DNA from: JAHRAW01 sp965226545
Lineage (GTDB): Bacteria > Pseudomonadota > Gammaproteobacteria > Arenicellales > Poriferihabitantaceae
Assembly (NCBI GenBank): GCA_965226545.1
Contig: OZ245364.1
Coordinates: forward strand, 1,612,001 to 1,676,000
Reading direction: 5' to 3'
DNA: 64,000 bases
Below, piece by piece: positions 19,601 to 26,832 of this stretch. The notes beneath the pieces are model-generated. The model did not search any database, was not told the DNA's origin, and was given only the letters and a program-made list of their open reading frames with translations. A program made the position numbers and the translations under genes. Within the stretch, counting starts at the first letter, position 1, and each line of letters starts with the position of its first letter.

Positions 19601-22600
19601 GTCGCCGATAAAGTTGGGGTGTCGTTAAGAGTCGTTACAGTAACGCCGTCCAATGCACTGTCCGCGGCGTTTTGTAATGCGATGCTGTAGGTCAATGCGC
19701 CGACACCGCCGTTTGCTGCAGCCAAATCCAAGTTAATCGGTCGCCCGGCGGAAAAGGTTAAATCGTTTTGCGCAATCGAAAAGGTTAACGCATCGACGAT
19801 GGTAATCGTAAAGGCAAGCGAATCGCTGGCGGTGGTGACATCGATGCCTTGTAAGGTCAACGGATAATCGCCAACCGCCGCGCTCGGTGTGCCGCGCACA
19901 ATTCGATTGTTGGCGTCGAAGTTTAAGCCGGCAATCACCGCACCATTGGCGAAGTCGTTGCCGCTGGAATCTTGCAACTCGTAAACAATCGGCGCGGCGC
20001 CGTCGGTGACCGTCGGTAGCGTCAACTCAGCGATTCTAAAATTGCGCGCATAAGTTTGCGCGGCGACGCTTGCGGTGAATCGCGGTGCGCTTGCGGCATG
20101 TACGGTTAAGATGAAGGTGGCTTGTTGTCCGGCTGCATCCGTGGCGATGCGTTGTACGATGTAATCGCCAATAGCGGTCGGTGCGCCGCTGATGTGCAAT
20201 TCATCGCCAACGGCGGCGGCGGTTAACCCCGTCGGTGCGTCGTCGTTGGCGTAGGTTATCGCACCCTCCCCGCCGATTGCCGCCGGCAGAGTCAAATCGT
20301 CGGTGTATCGACCGCCGTCAATCGAATAAGTGAGATTGCCAACGCTGTAAGTGACGGCAATGGTCGGCGGGCGAAACAGCAATTCATTAATCGAGCGTAT
20401 CGTTATCACAAACGATTCGCGCACATTGTTGGCGTCAATCGCCGTATAGGTTAAGGCGATGTCGCCGAGTGTGCTGAAACTGGCGGTGAATGCGCGCGCA
20501 TCCGAATCGAACGACAACGCATCCGCCAAGCCGCCGGTGTTGTCGGTTAAGGCGTAGGACACCGCCGGACGACCGCCGTTCGCTTCGGTTAAGGTGATGG
20601 TTTCCGGTTGCGCCACCACAAAAGTGTATGCATCGAGTTTGTCGTCGGGGAAAGTTAAATCCGGGAACACCTGCAACGAAAACGACACCGCCCCTTCGAC
20701 TTCGTTTGCATCGGTGGCGGTGACAACATAAGTCGTCTCCGCCGTTTCGATGGTCGGTGCGCCGGACAACATCAAAGGTTCATCGAGCGAGAACGTTAAT
20801 CCGTCGGCCAAGCCGTTGCCGGGGTCGAAGGAATAGGTCAACGGCAATGCGCCATCAGCGGCGGAGAAGGTAATCGGCGTGACCGCATGCCCGGCGGTGT
20901 AGGATAAATTCGCTTGCGGGGCAAACGACGGCGGCGGCACGGCGGTGATTTGGAAACTCAGCCAGTCGGCGCGACCGAATGAATCGGTGGCGGCGTAACT
21001 TAAGTTTTGCAACGGGTGCGATTGGTCGAAGTCGCCGATGAGTTCGCGCGTGGATGAATCAAAGGTCAACCCCGCCGGCAACGGCTCGCCGCTTGTATAC
21101 GCCGACAGCGAATAGGTCGGCGACGGTTCGCCAATGGCGGCAAACGGCAAGGTGGTGATTTTTTGCGCGCCGACGGTGTAGGTGATGTCGTCGGCGACAG
21201 CCAAGCCAAACGCCGGTATCGGATACACAAACACGCGGAAATCTTTTTGCACCGTGGCGCCGTTTTGGTCGGTGGCGATGTAGGTCAGCACGACGCCGTC
21301 TTGATGCACTTGCGTCGGCGTGCCGGATAATTCGCGCGTTGTCGAGTCGTAACTCAACCCGGCAACCGTGGCGTTGTCGGCGAAGGCATTGCCGTTTTCA
21401 TCGAGCAATTGATAAGTGATGACGCCGTAGCCGGTGTCTTCATCGATGATTGGCAGGGTGAAATTGTCAATCACAATGTTTTGCGCGAATGACAAATCGC
21501 CCGGCGCCTCGATGAAAATCGGCGCCGGCACGACGGTGATGCGATGCAACAATGAATCGCTGTAATTAAAATAATCAGTCACTTCCACCACCGTCGGATG
21601 GTCGCCAACCGATTCATCCGCCGGCACGCCTTTGATGCGCACCTTGCCAAATTCGCCGGCATCGAAAGTTAACCCAAGCGGCAATGCGCTGCCGGCGGCG
21701 GCTTCGGCGGTGAATGGCGGCGTGCCGGTGCCGGGTTGTATCGATAGCAAGGTCGATACCGGCGCCCCGACGGTGTAGGTTAAATCGCCAATCGAATGCA
21801 ACACCGGGTCGCCGTTGGCGCTGGCGGTGAATGTGTGGAAGGCGACTTGGTCGATTCGGTCGTTGCCTTGGATGACGAATGTGTAGATTTGCCCAGTGGT
21901 GCTGGATGAAGTGCGCGCCAATCGGGTGCCGCCTTGATACACAAACCCGCCCGGCAATGATTGTGCGCCGGCGATGTCGCGCATCGCATAGGTTCGTTCG
22001 GTGAATCGGGTAATGGATGTGTCGCCGCCGGCGGCGTAATAGTGCAGCCCGCCAACCGAGGCCGGCAAGTCGTAGAAATTTGCAGTGTCGCGCGAGAAAA
22101 ACAGATGATTGGGAAATTCCTGCGCCCACGGCAAAGTCAACTCGGCGGCGGTATCGCTGGGGAACGACAACCGCGGCCAAACCTCCAGCAAAATCGGCAG
22201 CGGCACGGATTCGACGCCATTCCTGTCGGTGGCGGTCAGCGCGAAGGTGTAATACTGCAACGCCAACATCTGCGGCTGTTTGCCGTAGGGCTCGTTGTAA
22301 TACCCGGCGCCAAACGAGTCGTTGGTGCTGTTGTTGCTTATGCCAATATAGCCGGGCTCATCGACCCAACCGCTCGGCACATTAAACCCGGCCGGATACG
22401 GCAACACCGGCAACGGGCAAGTCGGGTTGCAGGGATTGTTGAGTTGATAATTTTGCGTGGTGGCGTACGGCTTTCTCCCGGTTTGCACAAACGAAAATAC
22501 ATTGTCGCTGTACAGCGTATAAGTGTACGGCCCCCAACCGGAACGCGTGGCCGATGAACCGCCGGGGCCGTCGCCAAACACATGCGGCAGTTGGTCATGG

Positions 22601-24696
22601 AATGGCGGCGTGTCCACCGGGCTACCATAGCCGGGCACGGTGTTGCCATATACTTCGACTGGGAATTGGTCCGGGCCAGTCGCATCGATTTCACCGTCGG
22701 GCGGCGTGTAATACAGCGAAGTGCGCGGCTTAATTAAAAATTGAATGGTTTCCTCTGCTGTGAAACCGTATGAATCAGTTGCTTTGTAAACTCCTGAAAA
22801 CGCCGCGGCAACGGGGTCGTAACCTTCGTTTGATGGCGGAAGCGTCACCTTGCCAGTAAGCAGATTGGTTATTGGACTGTAAGTCAGTCCATAAAACTCG
22901 TTACCGCCGTTAAATGCGTGAGACCATTCCTCCCCACCTAATCCACCGCTTGCTTGCGGGAAAACCAAAACAACCGTCTGCGTTTCGGTAAACAAAAACG
23001 TGCTCGGAATTGGTGGCGAATAAAAACCCGGTTTGGTTTCGGCAACATTGACATTCCAAAATGCCAACCCGCCAACATCTAAATTGCGAAGCCCATGAGA
23101 AATTAAGGTGCCGCCCCCGTCATAGCCGTGACCATTTGCGTCAGTTACGCCATATCGAAATGTATGCACCCCGACCGCATTTTCGGCGGGCGTTAATTTG
23201 CCTTGCAATACGCGCGTAGTCGAGTCGAAAGTCAATCCGGGAAATCGTTGCTTAAAAACAGCATCGCTATAACGGCTATCCATTTCTGAATTCAATGTAT
23301 AACTTAACGGCGCTCTACCGTCTTGCGCAATGGGCAGCGTGATATTCACGTCTTGATTAAGCACCCACCATACTTCCGCAGGCTCAGCCGTAAATTCAGG
23401 GTTGCTTACGACAGTAACGGAAAATTGCGCAGAAGCGTAATCGCCGTATTCGTCCGTCCCTCCATAAGCGAAGGTTGCGTTGACGCCGGCGGCAAGCGGA
23501 TAACCCTGCAAAATACGACCTGATTGCGAAACGCTAAATCCGGGCAAAACGGTTCCTACATCCGCGAATTGCGTTCGCCCGTTAACTTCTCGAAGCCCTC
23601 GCAATCTGTAATTTACCCTTGAGAGATATGCAGGGTTGTGCGATTCGACTTCAGTTATAGGTTCGGCATCGGGCAAAGTAACCGTGTACGGCAATGTCAA
23701 ATCCGGCGACAATGTAAAGGTGGACGGATACAGTGTCGGATTAGTTTGCTGTTCGGGTATGTCAATACTTGGGCTGACGGTGACGGTAAACACTCGTGAA
23801 ATCCGCTCAAAGAGGTCCACTCTGGGCGGAAAATCTTGGGTAAATCGATGGTTTTCATCGTAGTAGTCAACTGTCACCTCGTAGGTGAATACACGCGAGT
23901 TTATAGAATTGGTCGGCGTGCCGGCAAACTTAAACCAATGATAAAGATTAGGAATGTATGTGACGGTACGCAACCCCGGCAATACTGGAGCAAGCGGCGT
24001 GGACTGCGGATTGTTTGCGTAAAGGTCATTGTCGACAGAAAACACTACGCGCCTTCCACCATTCATCAAAGCACCTGTCGCCACACGAGAAATAGTGGAA
24101 TCAGGATTGGCAACGTAGTGCGGGATAACCGGCGTAACGTTGGTGTAGCCGGTTGTAGCATGCCCGCCGGGGCCTTCTCTGAGTGGAACGCCAGTTTGGA
24201 ACACGTGATGTCTCGAGCCGATAACATTGTAGCGGTCAATTTCAAATGCAGTTAGCGAAACCCAATCCAGTCCGCTGATATTCGATACAAATGTCGTGTA
24301 GACAGTTTCTCGTGAATCTTTTGACCCAAAAATGATGGTGAGGACTTGGGCTGACCCAGGCGAAATGTACCCGCGCAACCGACCTTGGCGCCAAGTATCT
24401 CCGTAGTGTTGATGGTAAGACAGTCCAACGTGCGTTAATTCGCTCAGGCTAGGAGAAGCAAAGAAATAAGTACGGTCACCTTGCCGACCACGAGATTGAG
24501 GCATGCGCACATTAACCTCATCGCCAACATGAAACGATTGAAGTTGATTCTGTACGGGCTGCGTATCGCCGCTTTGAAACTCAAGGGCATCTACCTGCGA
24601 TGACCAGACACACAGTGCGACAACCACCAATCCTTTTCGGATAGTGTTAACCGTCGTTTGTTTCGAATTTGCTGTTTGCATTGCCGTTGATGTCAC
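10645..24696 (-). CDS. Giant autotransporter adhesin (4,683 residues) with Ig-like repeats
   Basis: A type Va-like autotransporter. The N-terminus has a signal peptide (NTIRKGLVVVALCVW ... VDA). About 4,100 residues of passenger follow, built from roughly forty beta-sandwich repeats of about 85-100 residues. Each has the putative-Ig (He_PIG / cadherin-like) pattern: FTVGxxxxxxLPxAxGGxxPLxYSL, then LPxGLxFD, then xxxxGTPT, then YxLTATDxNG. Residues about 4315-4683 form the outer-membrane beta-barrel (IWGAGEYKEMNG...VDWDGELRSLYFGID...) ending in aromatic-rich strands and a terminal Phe (GKVQF). The barrel is related to that of the second autotransporter at 36.8-41.2 kb. GTG 24696 gives the longest start; ATG 24681 is an alternative. 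Function is inferred to be adhesion or self-aggregation; no enzymatic domain is seen. Confidence 0.85.
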   Translation of the reverse strand: MTSTAMQTANSKQTTVNTIRKGLVVVALCVWSSQVDALEFQSGDTQPVQNQLQSFHVGDEVNVRMPQSRGRQGDRTYFFASPSLSELTHVGLSYHQHYGDTWRQGRLRGYISPGSAQVLTIIFGSKDSRETVYTTFVSNISGLDWVSLTAFEIDRYNVIGSRHHVFQTGVPLREGPGGHATTGYTNVTPVIPHYVANPDSTISRVATGALMNGGRRVVFSVDNDLYANNPQSTPLAPVLPGLRTVTYIPNLYHWFKFAGTPTNSINSRVFTYEVTVDYYDENHRFTQDFPPRVDLFERISRVFTVTVSPSIDIPEQQTNPTLYPSTFTLSPDLTLPYTVTLPDAEPITEVESHNPAYLSRVNYRLRGLREVNGRTQFADVGTVLPGFSVSQSGRILQGYPLAAGVNATFAYGGTDEYGDYASAQFSVTVVSNPEFTAEPAEVWWVLNQDVNITLPIAQDGRAPLSYTLNSEMDSRYSDAVFKQRFPGLTFDSTTRVLQGKLTPAENAVGVHTFRYGVTDANGHGYDGGGTLISHGLRNLDVGGLAFWNVNVAETKPGFYSPPIPSTFLFTETQTVVLVFPQASGGLGGEEWSHAFNGGNEFYGLTYSPITNLLTGKVTLPPSNEGYDPVAAAFSGVYKATDSYGFTAEETIQFLIKPRTSLYYTPPDGEIDATGPDQFPVEVYGNTVPGYGSPVDTPPFHDQLPHVFGDGPGGSSATRSGWGPYTYTLYSDNVFSFVQTGRKPYATTQNYQLNNPCNPTCPLPVLPYPAGFNVPSGWVDEPGYIGISNNSTNDSFGAGYYNEPYGKQPQMLALQYYTFALTATDRNGVESVPLPILLEVWPRLSFPSDTAAELTLPWAQEFPNHLFFSRDTANFYDLPASVGGLHYYAAGGDTSITRFTERTYAMRDIAGAQSLPGGFVYQGGTRLARTSSSTTGQIYTFVIQGNDRIDQVAFHTFTASANGDPVLHSIGDLTYTVGAPVSTLLSIQPGTGTPPFTAEAAAGSALPLGLTFDAGEFGKVRIKGVPADESVGDHPTVVEVTDYFNYSDSLLHRITVVPAPIFIEAPGDLSFAQNIVIDNFTLPIIDEDTGYGVITYQLLDENGNAFADNATVAGLSYDSTTRELSGTPTQVHQDGVVLTYIATDQNGATVQKDFRVFVYPIPAFGLAVADDITYTVGAQKITTLPFAAIGEPSPTYSLSAYTSGEPLPAGLTFDSSTRELIGDFDQSHPLQNLSYAATDSFGRADWLSFQITAVPPPSFAPQANLSYTAGHAVTPITFSAADGALPLTYSFDPGNGLADGLTFSLDEPLMLSGAPTIETAETTYVVTATDANEVEGAVSFSLQVFPDLTFPDDKLDAYTFVVAQPETITLTEANGGRPAVSYALTDNTGGLADALSFDSDARAFTASFSTLGDIALTYTAIDANNVRESFVITIRSINELLFRPPTIAVTYSVGNLTYSIDGGRYTDDLTLPAAIGGEGAITYANDDAPTGLTAAAVGDELHISGAPTAIGDYIVQRIATDAAGQQATFILTVHAASAPRFTASVAAQTYARNFRIAELTLPTVTDGAAPIVYELQDSSGNDFANGAVIAGLNFDANNRIVRGTPSAAVGDYPLTLQGIDVTTASDSLAFTITIVDALTFSIAQNDLTFSAGRPINLDLAAANGGVGALTYSIALQNAADSALDGVTVTTLNDTPTLSATTPTAVYAATPYILTAHDTSDNTAAATFTITVVDAPSFSDTQDKLHATIGAAIADTQLPRASGGASPLSYSLAPNLPNGLTISENLLISGAPASDATVGEANYTLTATDANFATAQLIFALEVYPPLAFTQPNPDAAQTFTVGTAKPLTFSPVAGGRTPLILALDLTGNTALSDLQFDATTRQLTGTFAAQTSAINLTYQATDQNGATIQYTFTLTAVPAPTFAGAQDDLTFTVSGDIGDISLPTASGGLLPLRYAFDNNLPAGVLLDDDLALTGTPTAAQATVNYVLTATDVNGASGSLPAFGIRVYPAPSFAASGFGPFTFTANAPQKSFTLPQVVDGTGAPVVAYNFGALDLFDNGGDAGVAITDLVTLDSAARTVAGSFAAALQFRAQLTATDSNNVSDTSPYATFVVVNEVTFSQSDLANIADQTYRVGANVNRILPQVTGGIAPIVYSLSYTGGNAYDNNNNIANIAFNADTRAFAGTVADSEVGDYTFTYAGVDANGGGATTPMRIKVVGALTLASPDDVVYYSAENNISTTLPQATNIVGNVTYRLRDLSGNGLTLPNGIAFNANANPPSLTGATDGDTFPTTQYRYTATDSFDGASVTVTFNITVIDSPVLAAQDDVTFTVGTAKAVTLPSVVGGVAPYSYWLTTGAVGGLPGWLTYSTSGEDAVPLTFGSTTSTTFSASAAVPLTYSVRDSEGTEASVAFNVLAVDAPSFSGTQNDLTFTVSGDIGTINLPTASGGALPLRYAFDNNLPAGVSLNENDARLTGTPTAVQATVNYVLTATDANGANGNLPAFGIRVYPAPSFAANGFGPFTFTANAPQKSFTLPQVVDGTGAPVVAYNFGALDLFDNGGDAGVNINDFVTLGANTRTVAGSFAAALQFRAQLTATDSNNVTDTSPYATFVVVNEVTFSQADLDGIADQTYRVGANVNRILPQVTGGIAPIAYTLSDAGGDAYGNNNNIANIAFNANTRAFAGTVASTATGDYTLTYAGVDANGGKATTPMRINIVDALALPQPNDMIYYASMSGINTALPQAENIVGDVTYQLRDLSGNGLTLPNGIAFNANANPPSLTGATDGDTFPTTQYRYTATDSFDGASVTVTFNITVIDSPVLAAQDDVTFTVGTAKAVTLPSVVGGVAPYSYWLTTGAVGGLPGWLTYSTSGEDAVPLTFGSTTSTTFSASAAVPLTYSVRDSEGTEASVAFNVLAVNAPSFSGTQNDLTFTVSGDIGTINLPTASGGALPLRYAFDNNLPAGVSLNENDAQLTGTPTAVQATVNYVLTATDANGANGNLPAFGIRVYPAPSFAANGFGPFTFTANAPQKSFTLPQVVDGTGAPVVAYNFGALDLFDNGGDAGVAITDLVTFDSTARSVAGSFAAALQFRAQLTATDSNNVSDTSPYATFVVVNEVTFSQSDLANIADQTYRVGANVNRILPQVTGGIAPIVYSLSYTGGNAYDNNNNIANIAFNADTRAFAGTVADSEVGDYTFTYAGVDANGGGATTPMRIKVVGALTLASPDDVVYYSAENNISTTLPQATNIVGNVTYRLRDLSGNGLTLPNGIAFNANANPPSLTGATDGDTFPTTKYRYTATDSFDGASVTVTFNITVSDSPVLAAQDDVTFTVGTAKAVTLPSVVGGVAPYTYLLTTSGGLPGWLIYSRMSGEDTAPLTFGNTTGSPLTAQDAVPLTYSVRDSEGTEASVAFNVLAVDAPSFSGTQDKLHATIGATIADTQLPRASGGASPLSYSLAPNLPSGLTISENLLISGAPASDATVGEANYTLTATDANGATAQLVFALEVYPPLAFVQANPSVAQTYTVGVSKMLQFSQVEGGRAPLIFALDLSGNTALSGMQFDASTRALTGTFAADTSAINLTYRATDQNGATIHYAFNITAVLAPHFVDTVGAQTYLRNRAITPLQLPVAADGATPLSYALTDSSANDFGNGAVIGGLAYTNRRISGAPTAASGDYELRYRATDNNGAHDELTFVITIVDDLVFAQQSDLVFTVNQPIESELMSARGGIGALTYDIRAQHGAALSGIAVELRDGTLTLLADTRATEYAPQPYILRVRDVVGNTATTTFTIRVVDGVAFLQQPSDVTFTVGIAKSVTLPPAHGFGAITYALSGAPSWLNVAPSSATTTDAFIISATPITMQSASVLTYGATDANAQSVSVTFAVLAVGPPRFTDTVADLTFTAGQTMDAITLPQAEDGALPLAYSLSNTLPSGMTWNRDSLELGGTPRTAQSNTSYSYTARDTNGATASLTFAIKIYPAANVAVSGYTFTANWRSTHTLPESAIGAGPFDYLVLDEAGAVISTNGMPLAPTERAQPSTNPALTFDPQSRELLGSYTLSLEKVTAENLSYRVTDANGHIVYEPFAAVIFPAPTFIADGNITFAVSTFDLDNPFAHRLPKVKTGTGAPTITYQLGADAALPSWLSANQWSTDSAQLTFAIAADPVVTVTIDRTTLDAVEAAAEQSQPLPTVTYQHMAIDANGANTTLPLRITLMPGVRAEFINDGVSRDFVDVSKVILSEAAGTLASNAIAAIANRIANARAGGFAVNGIGGQSPIFYLGGQHSLEGIIAANSKALADDTFDEKNLLSGTKFSLPFNAQGAPGDIGNGMAIWGAGEYKEMNGATGEVDWDGELRSLYFGIDGLMFANSDALGGVAIAFSKLTADYADIGADTRAGSGDYEMRLTTLYPYYSWRNDNIDWWAGAGYGEGDLKITRNADRDYATDVFMRTMAAGANILAGIFDRTRLHIKAETIVSRLKLSQSADLAQQKIDTGLARITATVAAAKRLPGGGRYEPSYSFGWRYDFGDSDLDASLEKTFGWRFVNAAGRLSGELRLQGAYDGHTYREWGAYALIRSEAGADGQGVSLQLRPSYGATGLDVNRLWQGGGLQAFGGDAVNPDDYTMQVDVRVGFGVTGVWNGLLTPFAEWSYSAVGDVYRLGVSRDARGWLELHLIGEQQELNSGDFRRSVWLRGKVQF
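14430..18930 (-). repeat. Three tandem 1.49-kb blocks within the giant autotransporter
   Basis: Each block is about 498 codons and spans about five to six Ig-like repeats. The anchor GTCGCCGCTGACGG occurs at 15907, 17401 and 18892 (spacings 1494 and 1491). Blocks one and three are identical over at least 14928-15227 versus 17916-18215 (offset 2988), while the middle block differs in that segment. In other segments block two matches block one or three instead. The mosaic pattern indicates recombination or gene conversion between blocks. Confidence 0.9.
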
Positions 24697-24761
24697 ATTT
24701 AAGAATAGTTATGTTTTACTTAACAGCAGAAGTATAATACAATCCAATGCAAAAAAGATAT

Positions 24762-24786
24762 AAAAAAGGGCGGCTTTACGCCGCCC
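24762..24786 (-). terminator. Intrinsic terminator on the minus strand
   Basis: Stem GGGCGGC / GCCGCCC with loop TTTAC, preceded on the plus strand by A6 (a T6 tail in the minus transcript). It lies 25 bp downstream of the small gene ending at 24811 and upstream of the giant autotransporter, so it separates the two transcription units. Confidence 0.85.
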
Positions 24787-24810
24787 ACAAGGTCCAACAG
24801 AGAAAGTCAA

Positions 24811-25134
24811 TCAATTCACAATGAACTCAAATGGCGCACTTTCCGGCCCCATTTCGCCGCGTGAATTGACATAGCAACATTTCACATAACCCTTCGTTCC
24901 GGGCGTCGTATCGCGCGGGGCTTGAATGTTGAATTTACTGCGCCCAGAGATGGAAATGTTGGTGTAATCCGCGTCTGTCGGTACAACGCCCGCCGCTGGA
25001 AAAGCGGTTTTGTGCAACAACTGATTAAACGCAGGCAAACGATGATGCGAATTGCCGGCGGTGTCGGGGTAGCGGGCGTAACGGCACTTACACGCGACGA
25101 ATGCGTGCTTATAAACGCCTTCTGGCACAACCAA
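24811..25134 (-). CDS. Small uncharacterised protein or truncated gene
   Basis: The open frame runs from the stop at 25198-25200 to 24811. The first start-like codon is TTG at 25134, without a visible ribosome-binding site. The product is about 107 residues with several cysteines (VACKCRYA, YVKCCYVN). Its end, KGYVKCCYVNSRGEMGPES plus APFEFIV, has the look of a C-terminal fibronectin-III-like strand pair (xxVRYxNxRGExGPxS). The frame carries plausible protein sequence upstream of TTG (ASNIYLKVTDATC) with no ATG. This may therefore be the C-terminal remnant of a larger protein. I do not recognise the family. A good terminator follows at 24762. Confidence 0.5.
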   Translation of the reverse strand: MVVPEGVYKHAFVACKCRYARYPDTAGNSHHRLPAFNQLLHKTAFPAAGVVPTDADYTNISISGRSKFNIQAPRDTTPGTKGYVKCCYVNSRGEMGPESAPFEFIVN

Positions 25135-25291
25135 TTTTTTACAAGTGGCATCAGTTACCTTTAGATAGATATTACTTGCACTGGCAGCGAACAGTGGTCA
25201 GTCTTCAATACCAAACCGTAACAGTTAATACAGTGACATAACAAAACACCAACAAAAGTAAAGTCATCGTTTGTAGAAAAATTATCTTTTT

Positions 25292-25918
25292 TTAAGCGGT
25301 ACGCGCAAATAACTCAGCGATATTTTTACGCGCACGCACTTCGCAATGTTCGCGGAAAAAATCGGTGTAATAAATATAATCGCGCGCCAGCAGGGATTGT
25401 AAAAAGGCGTTTTGTCCGCGGTTGAAATCGGCGTCGGTTTGGTGCGCGAATTCGCGGCGGATGTTTTCACCGTCGTGTTGGAAAGATTCCGCCGACATGC
25501 CCATGCCGCTCAAGTCAACATCGACAACCAACTTGGCGCGCGCATTCGGTGGCGTGTCGCGGTGCATTGTTGCGAGGATGCATTCATGCACCGCCTGCAT
25601 CAATTGCGCATCCAAATGACCGTCGGCGCATTCGATAAACCACTCGGCGCTTTTGGCTTCGTTGTCGGGTGCGCCGCATTGATAGATGACATCGTGAAAC
25701 CAAATCGCCAACTCGGCGGCGTCGTCATGCCCGGGTTGGGCGCGCGCCAAATCGAATCGCGACAGGCAATCGATGATGTGCGCGCCGTTGTGATAATGCC
25801 GATGTGCCTCATCGTAATGCGCGCGCAATGCGCCAAACACTTCGCGCGCGCGGATGCCGCGATTGCGCGTCCACAAATCGTCGAATCGTTTTTCGTTGAG
25901 TTGTTTTTCGTTTGGCAT
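25292..25918 (-). CDS. Predicted HD-superfamily metal-dependent phosphohydrolase
   Basis: A 208-residue soluble protein matching the COG4339 type of HD hydrolases. The first metal ligand lies in RHYHNGAHIIDCL, the HD pair in AIWFHDVIYQCGAPDNEAKSA, and the distal Asp in KLVVDVDLSGMG. The FRxHYDEAHRHYHN start and the C-terminal IYYTDFFRE segment are also typical. Family members are predicted nucleotide or phosphate-ester hydrolases; the substrate is unknown. The start ATG at 25918 is clear. It is divergent from gloB (131 bp) and upstream of the small ORF at 24811-25134. Confidence 0.85.
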   Translation of the reverse strand: MPNEKQLNEKRFDDLWTRNRGIRAREVFGALRAHYDEAHRHYHNGAHIIDCLSRFDLARAQPGHDDAAELAIWFHDVIYQCGAPDNEAKSAEWFIECADGHLDAQLMQAVHECILATMHRDTPPNARAKLVVDVDLSGMGMSAESFQHDGENIRREFAHQTDADFNRGQNAFLQSLLARDYIYYTDFFREHCEVRARKNIAELFARTA

Positions 25919-26049
25919 CGGTTAAGTATACTCGTTCAAGTTCGTCGGTCGTGACATCGTAACAATTATGCGACAGCCGCGGCGTGGTGACAACCCGGCG
26001 CGCGGTGCTATACTCCGCACCAACGCAAACTCACTTCGAAGGCATCATT

Positions 26050-26832
26050 ATGCTCGTTGAACAAATCTGGACCGGCAATTCATTGCGCAACTTTAACTAT
26101 CTGCTCGCCTGCGAACGCAGCGGCGAAGCGGTTGCCATTGACCCGCTGGATTATGAAAAATGCCTGAACGCGGCGCGCGCGCGCGGTTGGCAAATCACCC
26201 AAATCGTAAACACCCACGAACACAACGACCACATCGATGGCAATCCGCATGTGGTCTCCGCTACCGGCGCAAAAGTGCTTGCGCATGCGCGCGCCGATAT
26301 TCCCGATGTCGATGTCGGTTTATCCGCCGGCGATGCGGTCACGTTTGGCGAAGTGTCGTTGCGCGTGTTGGATACGCCGGGGCATACGATGAGCCATGTT
26401 TGTTTGATGTACGAAGGCGAATCGCCGGCGTTGTTTTGCGGCGACACTTTGTTTAACGCCGGCGCCGGCAACTGCCATAACGGCGGACATCCGCAGGAGT
26501 TATACGACACCTTCATCCAACAATTGGCGAAGTTGCCGGACGCCACGCGCATTTATCCGGGGCATGATTATTTGGAAAGCAATTTGAAATTTACCTTGGA
26601 TAGGGAACCAACCAATCAAGCCGCGTTTGAATTGCTCGACAACGTTGCTGCGCATGACCCGAACAATGCGTTGGTGACCACGTTGGCGCGCGAGAAGGAA
26701 ATCAACACTTTCTTCCGTTTGCAAAACCCGGAGGTTATCGATCAACTGCGCACAAAATTCCCCGAGATTGGCGAACGCCCGGACCGCCGCACGGTGTTTC
26801 TCAAATTGCGCGAACTGCGCAATCAATGGTGA
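26050..26832 (+). CDS. gloB: Hydroxyacylglutathione hydrolase (glyoxalase II)
   Basis: Hydrolyses S-D-lactoylglutathione to D-lactate and glutathione in the methylglyoxal detoxification pathway, using a binuclear metal centre. The 260-residue product has the metallo-beta-lactamase ligands THEHNDHIDGN, DTPGHTMSH, FCGDTLFNAGAG and YPGHDYLESN, all in expected order. The C-terminal substrate-binding domain (NPEVIDQLRTKFPE...LRELRNQW) is complete. ATG 26050 is preceded by GAAGG and begins the conserved fold; the longer frame upstream is not needed. The 3' end overlaps znuA (opposite strand) by 10 bp. Confidence 0.93.
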   Translation: MLVEQIWTGNSLRNFNYLLACERSGEAVAIDPLDYEKCLNAARARGWQITQIVNTHEHNDHIDGNPHVVSATGAKVLAHARADIPDVDVGLSAGDAVTFGEVSLRVLDTPGHTMSHVCLMYEGESPALFCGDTLFNAGAGNCHNGGHPQELYDTFIQQLAKLPDATRIYPGHDYLESNLKFTLDREPTNQAAFELLDNVAAHDPNNALVTTLAREKEINTFFRLQNPEVIDQLRTKFPEIGERPDRRTVFLKLRELRNQW

